DNA from: Paragyromitra xinjiangensis
Taxonomy: Eukaryota > Ascomycota > Pezizomycetes > Pezizales > Discinaceae
Assembly (NCBI GenBank): GCA_038503065.1
Contig: JBCAMK010000009.1
Span: 992,001-1,056,000, forward strand
DNA length: 64,000 bases
Direction of reading: 5' to 3'
The notes beneath the pieces are model-generated. The model ran no database searches. It saw only the letters and a list, made by a program, of their open reading frames with translations, and was not told where the DNA came from. Made by a program: the position numbers and the translations under genes. Position 1 is the first letter of the stretch; every line of letters starts with the position of its first letter. This document shows positions 32,893-42,415 of this stretch, piece by piece.

Positions 32893-35800
32893 ATGTCATT
32901 GCCTGGTTGGTTGCAAGATCCCTCGGCTGTTCAGAACCAAGCGTTCGCTAGCCCTGAAGCCTCTTCTACGGCGGGCATGCACTCCTTCGATCCTTCTGCG
33001 GCAGGTGTGATACCTCCCTCAGCCATAGATCCTCATCAGTTCCAACAGCAGGCCCACCAACGCGCCCAGCTTCAGAATGGTACGTCCCGGACGTCGTCTC
33101 CTGGTTTCTCACAGTCCGCGTATAACGTCAACGCGGTAGTACCTCTCAAGAGACCGCGACCACGTGAAGAATCTATCAATCTATCACCGCGTCAGACACC
33201 TGTCAACCTCCCAACGTCGCGTTCGCATACACCCATGGCTCAAAACCCACAGCTCGCGTACCAGATATACCAAAACCCAAACGCGCAGCAGCGCCAATAC
33301 ACGCCAGTAAGCTATCATCCGCACCTTCAGCATGTTGGCTCTGCCACGACAAGCCCATCGCCAGTCATGCAAAATCAGTCCTACAACCCACAAAATCCTG
33401 GCGGCGGCCAGGCACCCCCACCGAAACGAGTTGCAACGCAGTCTCCTTCCCCGTTTTCACCGGCGCCTTCTCAGCAGTCGTTCATGGCACAGGGTTCTCC
33501 ACCACCTAACAACGTTTCACGCGTTAGTACTCCTCAGAACAACAACAGCCTTGCAGTACCCCCACAACAATCTTATCCACAGAGCTTTAATCAAAGTTTT
33601 TCTCCGCCTCCGAGTACCTCGTCTTCGTCCCCAGCTCCTGCACCAGCCCAACATATGCAAAATCAAATGCAGGCCCAAATGTATCAGATGCAGGCCAGGC
33701 AGCAGCAGCAACAGCAGCAACAGCAAAGGATGATACAGCAGCAGCAGCAACAACAGCAGCAACAGCTCCAGCTCCAACAGTCGCATGGTATGCCTCCCCA
33801 ACCTAATACCCATAGCATGGGGACACCCACATCAGTAAATCCGAATGCCATGATTGCCAATTCCATGAATTCTGGCCAAGTGCCGCGTCCTCAGGGTCAG
33901 GGTCAGGGGATTCCGGGTTCTGGACAACGGCACACCGATCCCAACCAATTCATGAAAATACTGTATGATTTCATGCAGAAACAGGGAACCCCAATTCAAA
34001 GTCATCCGTTTATTAGGGGAAAGCTGGTGAGCTTGGTTAATCTTTATGCTAGCGTATTAAAGCTGGGGGGTTCGCAAAAAGTTACGTCGGAAAATAAGTG
34101 GTCAATGGTTGCTAGGACTATGGGCTATTCCCCAGACCAGAATCCAGCAGTTGTCGAGGAGCTGGTGACAATATTCAAGCAATACTTGGCATCTTATGAG
34201 ATGGCTTGGTTGAAGAATCAAAAACGAGCGCAGATGGCTAGGCAAAATCCACAGCAAATGCCAGATATGAGACAGCAGCAACAGCCCTCTCAGCAGCCCT
34301 CTCAGCAACCACAACAGAAACAAATGTCAAACTCGCAAGTCCCTCAGCAACAGCAGATGCAACAGCAAATGCAACAGCAAATGCAACAGCAGGCGCAGCA
34401 AAGGCCGCAAGGGGCCTCGAAGCAACCTACTCCGGTGCCCAACAATCAGGTACGAACCAACCTTCAAAATGGATTCGCTCCTCAGCCTGCAACACCTGTT
34501 AGACAACAGCCTCAGTACGGTCAACCTTCAAGTACTCCTGCTCGTATCTCAATGGATATCACGTCTCCACACGGGCCTATACCTTCACCCGGATTTTCAA
34601 TGCCGCCAACGCCTTTACCCCAGAAGACAGGAGTGATGGCAGAATCGGTTCCCTTCCCGACTTCCCAGATACCTTCCACCCCAATAAAAGAGATTCCATC
34701 TGATTTCAAGCCAAAAGTTAGAGGGCTGGATACACATGGAGGTTTTCCAGCTGCCGTTTTGGGTCAAATCGGGGCAGAGCTTATGCATCATAAGCCCACG
34801 ATACCGACGTTCCAGGAATTGGGGGTAGTCGATATTCATGCCTTGACAATGATGTTGAAGTCAGGTCTTGCTGCTGAAGTTAGACATGCACTTGATACAT
34901 TAGCAACCGTCTCTGTGGAGTCAAGGTGGTCAATAGCTCTGGAAAGCTGTGAGGATTTGATCGAGACACTGGTAGATGCGGCAGAGTCTCAGGTGGAGTT
35001 GTTGGGTGAACATGCGGAGGAAAGCTCAGAGACCATCACGGTTCCGGCGTATGAGGAGGTTATGAGGGCCTGCAAGGCAGAGACAGATAGACTTGTGGAC
35101 ATCCCACGATTTGGAACCATTGAACACGAGCTGGAAAAGGCTGCCGACAAACTGATCTGCATTACAACCATTTTCCGGAATTTGTCGTTCTTTGAGTCGA
35201 ATCATAAGGCGCTGGCGGATCCTAATGTGGTTAGATTCTTGTCTGGGGTTATCGAAAGGCTCGGCACTAGTAAACTATTGCTTCGGACCTACACCAACAC
35301 CTTGGACTTCATGAAGGATATTATCATCTATTTGTCCAATCTCTCTCATTCGATTGCACTCCCGAGTGAAGATGAAGCTCTTAATTTGTTGCATCTAATA
35401 TTGGCGTTTGCTCCCCAGCCTCTTCCGGCAATAGCTGGGCGAGAAAATTTGATGTTTACCTCGTATTCTCCTTCAATCCATCGTTATCTCCCACCGGCAG
35501 TTGATAGCTTGGCGAAATTGCTTGCTCGGGACGAGCCGAATCGTGCGTTTTATCGGACAATCTTTCTCTCAGAGTCTTCGACAACACCTCCATACGATCT
35601 TCTCACACGTTCGTTCGCTCTCGCTATATCACCGATTCCTGATAATACAAAGGTAACGCTACCCCAAGTTGTGGAAGCACGGAAACCTTTCTTAGAGCAG
35701 GGCATGCTGGCTGCAGAAATTCTTGCGGGAATCGCGCCTGGCCCCGATCAGGGTGTTGCGCGATCGTGGCTCTCCTCCGAGGACGGGTTCGCGCTTAGTT

Positions 35801-36090
35801 TACTGCGATTGGTGTGTTTATTGAGTCCTCAGATGAACCCAATGCATGCTAGGCAACCTGGAAAGATGTCAAACCCGGACGAGGCCCAACCATTCGCAAG
35901 AATTACGCACCGGGGTATGGCAGTTTTGCAAAGGCTGGCAGAGAAGTCGGAAAATGGGACGGATGAAGCTTCGAAGATTCCGTTGGGGGTATTGCCGAAG
36001 AAGGAAAGTCTTTTGGGGGCGTTGTTGACGGTTCAGATAGATGGGGCTATTGTTAAACAGCTTTGTACTTATGCGGGGCTGAATGATTGA
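32893..36090 (+). CDS. SWI1: SWI/SNF subunit Swi1, ARID domain
   Basis: The DNA-binding ARID subunit of the SWI/SNF chromatin-remodelling complex, homologue of yeast Swi1 and human ARID1. From the ATG at 32893 it encodes 1065 residues without an internal intron. The first third is Gln/Pro/Ser-rich and disordered, with polyglutamine runs at about 269-300. The ARID spans roughly 346-447 (TDPNQFMKILYDFMQKQGTP, KLGGSQKVTSENKWSMVARTMGY). A second Gln-rich linker with a repeated MQQQ unit follows. The C-terminal half is a helical BAF250-type domain (IFRNLSFFESNHKAL, NLSHSIALPSEDE). The frame stays open upstream to 32833, but GCTAAC at 32850 and TTTGTAG ending at 32876 look like an intron 3' end, so I place the start after it. 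A short coding 5' exon upstream cannot be excluded. Confidence 0.9.
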   Translation: MSLPGWLQDPSAVQNQAFASPEASSTAGMHSFDPSAAGVIPPSAIDPHQFQQQAHQRAQLQNGTSRTSSPGFSQSAYNVNAVVPLKRPRPREESINLSPRQTPVNLPTSRSHTPMAQNPQLAYQIYQNPNAQQRQYTPVSYHPHLQHVGSATTSPSPVMQNQSYNPQNPGGGQAPPPKRVATQSPSPFSPAPSQQSFMAQGSPPPNNVSRVSTPQNNNSLAVPPQQSYPQSFNQSFSPPPSTSSSSPAPAPAQHMQNQMQAQMYQMQARQQQQQQQQQRMIQQQQQQQQQQLQLQQSHGMPPQPNTHSMGTPTSVNPNAMIANSMNSGQVPRPQGQGQGIPGSGQRHTDPNQFMKILYDFMQKQGTPIQSHPFIRGKLVSLVNLYASVLKLGGSQKVTSENKWSMVARTMGYSPDQNPAVVEELVTIFKQYLASYEMAWLKNQKRAQMARQNPQQMPDMRQQQQPSQQPSQQPQQKQMSNSQVPQQQQMQQQMQQQMQQQAQQRPQGASKQPTPVPNNQVRTNLQNGFAPQPATPVRQQPQYGQPSSTPARISMDITSPHGPIPSPGFSMPPTPLPQKTGVMAESVPFPTSQIPSTPIKEIPSDFKPKVRGLDTHGGFPAAVLGQIGAELMHHKPTIPTFQELGVVDIHALTMMLKSGLAAEVRHALDTLATVSVESRWSIALESCEDLIETLVDAAESQVELLGEHAEESSETITVPAYEEVMRACKAETDRLVDIPRFGTIEHELEKAADKLICITTIFRNLSFFESNHKALADPNVVRFLSGVIERLGTSKLLLRTYTNTLDFMKDIIIYLSNLSHSIALPSEDEALNLLHLILAFAPQPLPAIAGRENLMFTSYSPSIHRYLPPAVDSLAKLLARDEPNRAFYRTIFLSESSTTPPYDLLTRSFALAISPIPDNTKVTLPQVVEARKPFLEQGMLAAEILAGIAPGPDQGVARSWLSSEDGFALSLLRLVCLLSPQMNPMHARQPGKMSNPDEAQPFARITHRGMAVLQRLAEKSENGTDEASKIPLGVLPKKESLLGALLTVQIDGAIVKQLCTYAGLND
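33697..33780 (+). repeat. CAG/CAA repeat (polyglutamine) in SWI1
   Basis: Mixed CAG and CAA codons give a run of nine glutamines, a short RMI break, then ten more glutamines and an LQLQQ tail. The mixed codons suggest selection on the protein run and lower slippage than a pure CAG tract. A second, imperfect Gln-rich block with ATGCAACAGCAA units lies at 34270-34400. Confidence 0.75.
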
Positions 36091-36492
36091 AGGAAATTAG
36101 GTATCTTTTTGTAATGGTTGGTACTGCGGGGCGCAGGGTGGATTGGGGGTTTGCACTTGTACAAAAAATGTTTGGATCGAGTCTGTTTCATTGTGGAAAT
36201 TACTATATCACTTTGCTGTTTCTTTTTGTGTTCTGTACTTTACTATGAGGGATCTCCTGGCGTCCCTTGCATCTCAACTAAACGGTGGAGCGATCTTTTC
36301 ATCTTTTTTTTGGAGAGAGGGTTGTTTATACAACTTTAAAACTTTTGTACACTTATATGAGAGTTTTCTTTTTACAGTACGGCAGCAAAGAGGAAAAACG
36401 CCAAATAATAAAACCATCCACACATTATCCCCCATGCCAGGGTATCCCTAGCCAACAAAATGAAAAGGCGAAAAAAAGAAAGTGGTATCAAT
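36091..36492. other. Convergent intergenic space SWI1 / IMG2
   Basis: About 400 T-rich then A-rich bases between two convergent stop codons, taken as the two 3' untranslated regions. The overlapping open frames here have no motif. Confidence 0.6.
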
Positions 36493-36984
36493 CTAGAAAT
36501 TCAGCTCTTTCAACACCTTTTCAACGTTATCCTTCTTCCAACCCTTGATCAGAATATGGTTTGTAACACCGTTGATAGTGACCCACTCCGGCTCGAGATT
36601 TAGAGTCTTAATCAAGTCATCTCGTAGAGCATTCACGTTGCCTTCTATCTTCCGTATCCGTGTCTGGCGCAGGGAGCCACCGCGCTTGGCTTCAGCGTAG
36701 ACAGGGAGGTTATTGGTGTTGGTGCGGTGGACAAAGTAGGGGAGTTGACCTCGAGAAGGTAATCGAGTTTCCTCAGACTCTGGGGAGGTTTGAGAGACTG
36801 GAGAGGCTGGATAGAAGATTGGTTGGACGGTTAAACCAAGGAATTGGGGAGGTTGGGTCTTACCTTCTTGGATCTCACCTTCTGCGTGTAAGGCAGAGGC
36901 AGAGAAACGTGCAGCGGGAAGTACCCGACAGACAGGCAAACGTAAAGCCCGAAGGACCAGCGGGGATGAATATGAAGGCAGCAT
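36493..36984 (-). CDS. IMG2: Mitochondrial ribosomal protein mL49 (Img2)
   Basis: A component of the mitochondrial large ribosomal subunit (mL49, yeast Img2). The single exon encodes 163 residues from the first true ATG (MLPSYSSPLVLRALRLPVCRVLPAARFSASA), an Arg/Ser-rich mitochondrial presequence. The conserved domain begins at LPYFVHRTNTNNLPVYAEAKRGGS, runs through LRQTRIRKIEGNVNALRDDL and closes with an HILIKGWKKDNVEKVLKELNF end. Length and ending match the family. It diverges from the eIF3e gene with 262 bases between start codons. Confidence 0.94.
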   Translation of the reverse strand: MLPSYSSPLVLRALRLPVCRVLPAARFSASALHAEGEIQEGKTQPPQFLGLTVQPIFYPASPVSQTSPESEETRLPSRGQLPYFVHRTNTNNLPVYAEAKRGGSLRQTRIRKIEGNVNALRDDLIKTLNLEPEWVTINGVTNHILIKGWKKDNVEKVLKELNF

Positions 36985-37246
36985 TTGCGAATAGGTCAAT
37001 TGGAGTACTTTAAAGAATCTGTGATAGGTTACCTGGAATGCTCAACCCCACAGGTCGTCAGAAAACAAAACGGCGCTGTATCAAGGACCCGATAAAAGTT
37101 CTAGAAGTCTTGGCATAAGACGTCGCCCCGCGAAAAAAAAAAAAGGCAGTCCTTCAACCCCACTTCACCAAACCCAAATTTCAACAACGAGTGAAACCGA
37201 GGAAACGAAAAATAATTCGAAGCACAACGCAAATTATACCGCCATC
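36985..37246. promoter_or_regulatory. Compact divergent promoter IMG2 / eIF3e
   Basis: Only 262 bases separate the start codons of a mitoribosomal protein gene and a cytosolic translation initiation factor gene. It includes an A-run at 37133-37144 and A-rich sequence before the eIF3e ATG. Sharing of regulatory sites is likely from the size alone; no specific factor site is identified. Confidence 0.5.
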
Positions 37247-38804
37247 ATGGCCGATAATAGCGAAAACTTCAGCAGTGATGCTGCCGTTTCCTACGACCTG
37301 GTGCCGAAACTTATGCCGCATCTGGACCGTCACCTAATCTTCCCGCTGCTGGAATTCGTTGAGTCTCGTGGGGTCTTCTCGCATGAGGAGATGCTGCAGG
37401 CGAAGTATGACCTGCTTAAGAGCTCGAATATGGCGGATTTCGTCGGCAGTTTGTATAGGGATATCCATGACACTGGGGATATTCCGGAGGAGTTCCTGAA
37501 GCAAAGGGAGGCGGTGGTGCAGACGTTGAAAGACCTGGAGGAGCAAAGTTCGACGGTTTCACGGCTGCTGGAGGATCCGGATGTGGTTGGAAATTTGAGG
37601 AGTGATAAGATGCAGAATATGCAATATTTGAAGGATAATCATGGGGTATGTTAGAAGCGGTAGAAAGGTGGTGGGTTAAAGAACTGTAAGCTAATTTCTT
37701 GGTTGTTGATTTGTGAAGGTTACAGTCGAAATGGTCAATGTGCTTTACGAGTTCGGACAACAGCAGTTCAGTTGTGGTAACTACAATGCTGCTGCTGATC
37801 TACTTTATCAGTTCCGTATCTTGGTATATTTTTCTCAAATCGAGCTTATGGTGAGCTAGATACTGATTTTTGGATAGTCCACGGATTCCGATAAGACCAG
37901 CCAGGCTACGTGGGGGAAGCTTGCATGCGAGATCTTGATGGCCAACTGGGACAGCGTCATGGAGGAAGTCACAAAGGTCAAAGATTTGATCGAGCAGAAG
38001 GTAATGATCACAGTTGTCGGATAATGTTGGAACGGCTCTGACATGAACCAGCTGTACAACAACCCTCTTGACCAGCTCCAACACAGAACCTGGCTGGTCC
38101 ACTGGTGCTTGTTCCCCTTCTTCAACCACGACGCCTCCAAGGACATCCTCCTAGAAATGTTCTTTTCTCCTGCCTACATCAACACCATCCAGACCTCGTG
38201 TCCCTGGATCCTGCGATACGTGGCCGCCGCGGTTATCACCAATAGAAACAGAAACCGAAATACAGTGCAGTATCAGAAACAACTGAAGGACCTGGTACGG
38301 ATAGTGAAGCAGGAGCTCTATGAGTACCGCGACCCCATCACCGATTTCGTTGCGGCGTTATACATCGATTTTGATTTTGAAGAGGCGCAACGTAAGCTAG
38401 GCGAGGCTGAAGAGGTTTTGAGGAGCGATTTCTTCCTTGTTAACTCAGCGGAGGCGTTTGTTGACTCGGCGAGACATCTGATCTCGGAGTCGTATTGCAA
38501 GATTCACCAGCGCATTGATATCAAGGATTTGGCGCAGAGGTTGAACTTGTCGCAGGATGAGGGCGAGAAGTGGATCGTCAATCTTATCCGTGATACCAGG
38601 GTCGATGCTAAGATCGACTATAAAGATGTGAGTTTTCGTGATGTAGTCTATGTTTGTCATGAAGGCCTATCGCTGATTGGTTGTGATTGTTAGGGAACCG
38701 TTATCATGAACCATCCTCCCCAGTCAGTATACCAGCAAGTCATCGAGCGCACGAAGGGCGGCTTTTTTAGAACACAAGTTATTACTGCTGCAGTTTCGAA
38801 GTAG
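37247..38804 (+). CDS. Translation initiation factor eIF3 subunit e (Int6)
   Basis: A PCI-domain subunit of the eIF3 complex, present in filamentous fungi and fission yeast but lost from budding yeast. Exons 37247-37645, 37719-37823, 37878-38000, 38052-38627 and 38694-38804 join to 437 residues, the normal length. The N-terminal eIF3e_N domain includes [19 protein letters not shown]. It is followed by [18 protein letters not shown] and [17 protein letters not shown]. The PCI domain lies at about 215-400, ending in [25 protein letters not shown]. The last exon supplies [19 protein letters not shown], a strongly conserved tail. The assignment is clear. Confidence 0.96.
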
Positions 38805-39284
38805 AAAAGGTAGTGTTGGAGGTTTTTTTTCGGTTTTTAGTTTCGGTTTTTCGGTTTTCTGGGGCTTCCTGTCCAGGCAAGTAGATTAGGGCTGAGGACC
38901 AAAGTATATCAAAATGTTCTTTTGTATAAGGTCAGAGTCAAGTTTGGATGGAATCTACGGCTGCATATATTTCATGACAGAGTTGGTGATATTGAACGAG
39001 TGATAAAGGAAGTGAAATTAGGGCTCGAAACCCTCCCAAACAGCAGCATGTCGCGTTTAGTTGCTATGACGACGAAGTGTTTTGGTTACGCCAGATTTGA
39101 GCCTCAATTCCCGAACGGCGACTCCCCTTACAGCCACCCTTACTCGCCCTGACTCCTAAATTCTTATCCCGACCCCACCACTCTCTCACCAACTACTCGA
39201 CAAACCGTCGACAGAGGCTCCTACTCCACCGGAGCCAACATCCACCAAAAGCTTCTTTACTAACCCCTTATAGCTTTACCAGCC
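38805..39284. other. Tandem intergenic space eIF3e / kinesin
   Basis: A 480-base space between genes on the same strand. It starts with a TTTTCGG-rich 3' flank of eIF3e (38821-38860) and ends with a C-rich leader before the kinesin ATG. No gene is seen. Confidence 0.55.
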
Positions 39285-41518
39285 ATGAGCACCATCGAGA
39301 ATACCGTTCGTATCATTGCCCGTGTACGTCCACTCCTGAAGGGCGAGATTGAGAAGGACATCGTTGTTCGCACAGATGGAACTGCAATCTCCATGCCAAA
39401 TCCGAAGAACGAAAACGAGAATTTCACATTCCCATTTAATGCTGTGCACGACGCGGAATCAGACCAAGCCCAGCTATTCTCCGAAGGTAAGTCTCAGATT
39501 ACAACTACCAATCTGCAAAAACAAATATATCTAACGGAAGCTCTACACAGTCTCACCAACCTTAAAACACCTCTTCAAAGGAAACGATGTCACGATCTTC
39601 GCCTACGGCGCGACCGGCAGTGGGAAAACCTACACCATGCGTGGCCAGAAAGCCGCCAGCGAACGTGGCATCATCCCTCGGCTCCTAACAGCCATCTACC
39701 GCCGTGGCAAAGAGCTCGAACGTAAGTCCGACGGAAACACGACCATGACAGCTACCATGAGCTACTACGAAATATACAATGATAAAGTTTTCGACCTATT
39801 TATGCCGCCCGAGAAGCGCACACCATCTGGGCTCCCACTCCGAGACAATGGTGGGAAAACGGTCGTTGTAGGGTTGACGGAGAAGGAGATTTCTTCACTT
39901 AAGGAGTTCGAAACGTTGTACGATAAAGCGAATAACAACCGGTCCACGTCCGCGACAAAATTGAATGCTCATTCGTCAAGGTCCCATGCGATTATTTGTG
40001 TGCGTGTTGTCATTGAAAATCGGGATACTGGGGAAGCGAGGGTGGGAACTGTATCGTGTATTGATCTGGCGGGGAGCGAGGATAATAGGAGGACGGCTAA
40101 TGATAAGGAAAGGATGACGGAGAGCGCGAGTATCAATAAGAGTTTGTTCGTATTGGCGCAGTGCGTCGAGGCGATGACGAAGAAGCAGAATAGGATACCG
40201 TACCGGGAGTCGAAAATGACGAGAATATTGTCGTTGGGGCAGAATAATGGGTTGACAGTCATGATCTTAAATCTTGCCCCAACGAAGGCGTTTCATATGG
40301 ATACACTTAGGTATGTTTAATTGTTGAGATGCACAAGCAAAGCAAGGTATTGACATACATGTAGTGCTCTGAACTTTGCAAACCGGGCGAAAAAGATCGA
40401 GTTAAAGCAAGCTGAAACGGAATACCCAACAGTCACCTTCTCCGGACGCCAACAGCTTCCTCCTCTCCTCAACAAAGAGCCCATGCGTTCGTTCGGCACA
40501 ACCAAAACCAATATCACTCAGCCGCTGTCTGCGCGGCCTCTGGGAGACAAATCACAGAAAGCCACCCGCGCCCCTCTCACCGCCAAACCCCTTCACAAAC
40601 CCACCTCCTCTGGCATCACAAAGCACCGCCCCTCTGATCGCACCGCACTGAGCGCGCAGCTTAGCAGCCAAAACATTGCCGATCTCGTTGAGAAAAAGGT
40701 CGAAGAGATCCTTGCCGCACGCGCCCTCAATGAGCCCGTCAAACCTACTGCGCCGGACGTGACCGACGAAGTTAATAAACGGCTTGAATTGCTCGAAAAG
40801 AAACTCGAGAAAAAGGCAGATGCAAGAGCAGAAGGGCTAACATACATCCTACTAGCGAAGCAACACGCTGCACGGGGAGAGAATTTCTCAGCATTGAAGA
40901 TGTATGAGCTAGCGCTCACATATTTCCCCGAGAATGAAAAGTTACTGAAGAAGATCACGGACTTGAGGGACAAGAAAGCACCAAGCATGACGACGACTAT
41001 CACAAGGTCCGAGGAGAGTGTGACGAATGGGAGAACGAGCCTTATTCGACAAGAGACGTATACTACTGAGAAAACATTCGCCGCCCCGTCACGAGCGAAG
41101 CCGAAAAAGGCATTTGCGGTGTTTACTGATGACGATCACGCTGATGCCGCGGGTAATTGGGATGAAGACGATGAGCGAGAGGATCAGATGGATACAGACT
41201 ATGCCGATAATATTCAGCAGACACCTCGCACACATCAGTTGCTCAAGATTATCAACTCCGAGGATGTGGCGCAGATCATGAAGCTTAAGGTTAGTAATGT
41301 TTTCATCTAGTATTGTAAGGTATCACTCGTACTAATAAACCGCACAGGGAGTCGGTAAGAAACGCGCAGAGGCACTAGCACAACATGTGCGTGAGCGCCG
41401 CGAGGCTGCCGAGGATGAGGATGACTTCCCTGCTATTAAGGACCTAGAGGAGCTGGGTATGATACGGGGGATTAGCCAGGGTATGGTGGATAATATGCGA
41501 AGCGGATTAACGGTGTAG
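39285..41518 (+). CDS. Kinesin-10-like motor with C-terminal helix-hairpin-helix (Kid/KIF22 type)
   Basis: An N-terminal kinesin motor that resembles chromokinesins of the kinesin-10 group. Exons 39285-39486, 39551-40310, 40365-41289 and 41348-41518 give 685 residues. Motor motifs are complete: Walker A GATGSGKT in FAYGATGSGKTYTM, switch I NAHSSRSH and switch II DLAGSED, ending with LRSALNFANRAKKIEL. A short coiled segment with EEILAARALNEP and VNKRLELLEKKLEKKAD follows near the middle. The C-terminal 60 residues, MKLKGVGKKRAEALAQHVRERREA...LEELGMIRGISQGMVDNM, form a helix-hairpin-helix pair like that of KIF22. This DNA-binding end points to spindle or chromosome-arm work in mitosis. The group assignment rests on the HhH and needs a tree. 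Confidence 0.9.
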
Positions 41519-42415
41519 AGCGTGGTAATAACATCAACTATCGCCTATTTATCTTTTTGTTGCCATTGCATTATCGTGGGTTATTAGAAGACCAAAAAGC
41601 GCTAGTATAGCGGGGTTTGTGTTGGTTAGTTTTTTCTCGTCTTCTGAGCCTTACGTGCTTGAGGTGTATTGGTGTTTTTTTTTGTTTCTGATACTTGTAT
41701 GGGTACCCTTTTTTTTGTCATTGTTTTGGAGCGTTTGCTTTTATTCATTCTTTTTTTTGGCTTTTCTTTTATTCACGTTGTCTTTAGAATCGATTGTGGC
41801 AAAGTGTTTAACACGTGCTAGTTAGAATATACCATCAGAACAGTTCTAGAGTGGTAGCATGAGCGCATAAAAAACGGTTGTTTTCGATGTTTGGATCTCC
41901 TACTTAATCTGCCGACGATTCTCTTGGGGGTTGTAGATGGTAGGGGTGCCTCAACCTCATAGCAAATCATTATGCTAACAAACATACAACCGTTAGGGCT
42001 CAAGCATCAAGATGGGTAGGAAAGAGAGTAACTATGCGAAGAACTATTAGAAAGCTATACCCTAGCTAGCAGGCGGCCACCCACCGAGTAATAGGATATA
42101 ATGCAAAGGTACAACTCATAACATTAGAGGCCTAAGAATGTAGAAATATATAATTGCCTAACTTAAGTCTATGCTCAAAACCTCAACGAGAGACTGGACA
42201 CTAAGAAGACTAGTTGAGTAGGTATATATGGGTCGTTTATTACGTTTGTAATAATAACTTAAAACTAAAGAATAAAAATGACTTTTTCTGTAATGGATTC
42301 GTTCTGAGGACTGATACTCCAATCTATAAGAAATTTACTACTATTCCTTAAACTCCACACTCTAATCCACATAAAATATTAACAAATTGAACAAACTCCC
42401 TGCCTCAAAACTTAG
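41519..42415. other. Convergent intergenic region kinesin / annexin-like
   Basis: About 900 bases between convergent stop codons: T-rich at the kinesin end (41630-41790) and AT-rich thereafter. No gene is seen. Confidence 0.55.

Noticed and set aside
33517..33866. Minus-strand Leu-rich or Cys-rich frames
   Set aside because: Antisense translations of the SWI1 CAG/CAA polyglutamine tract.
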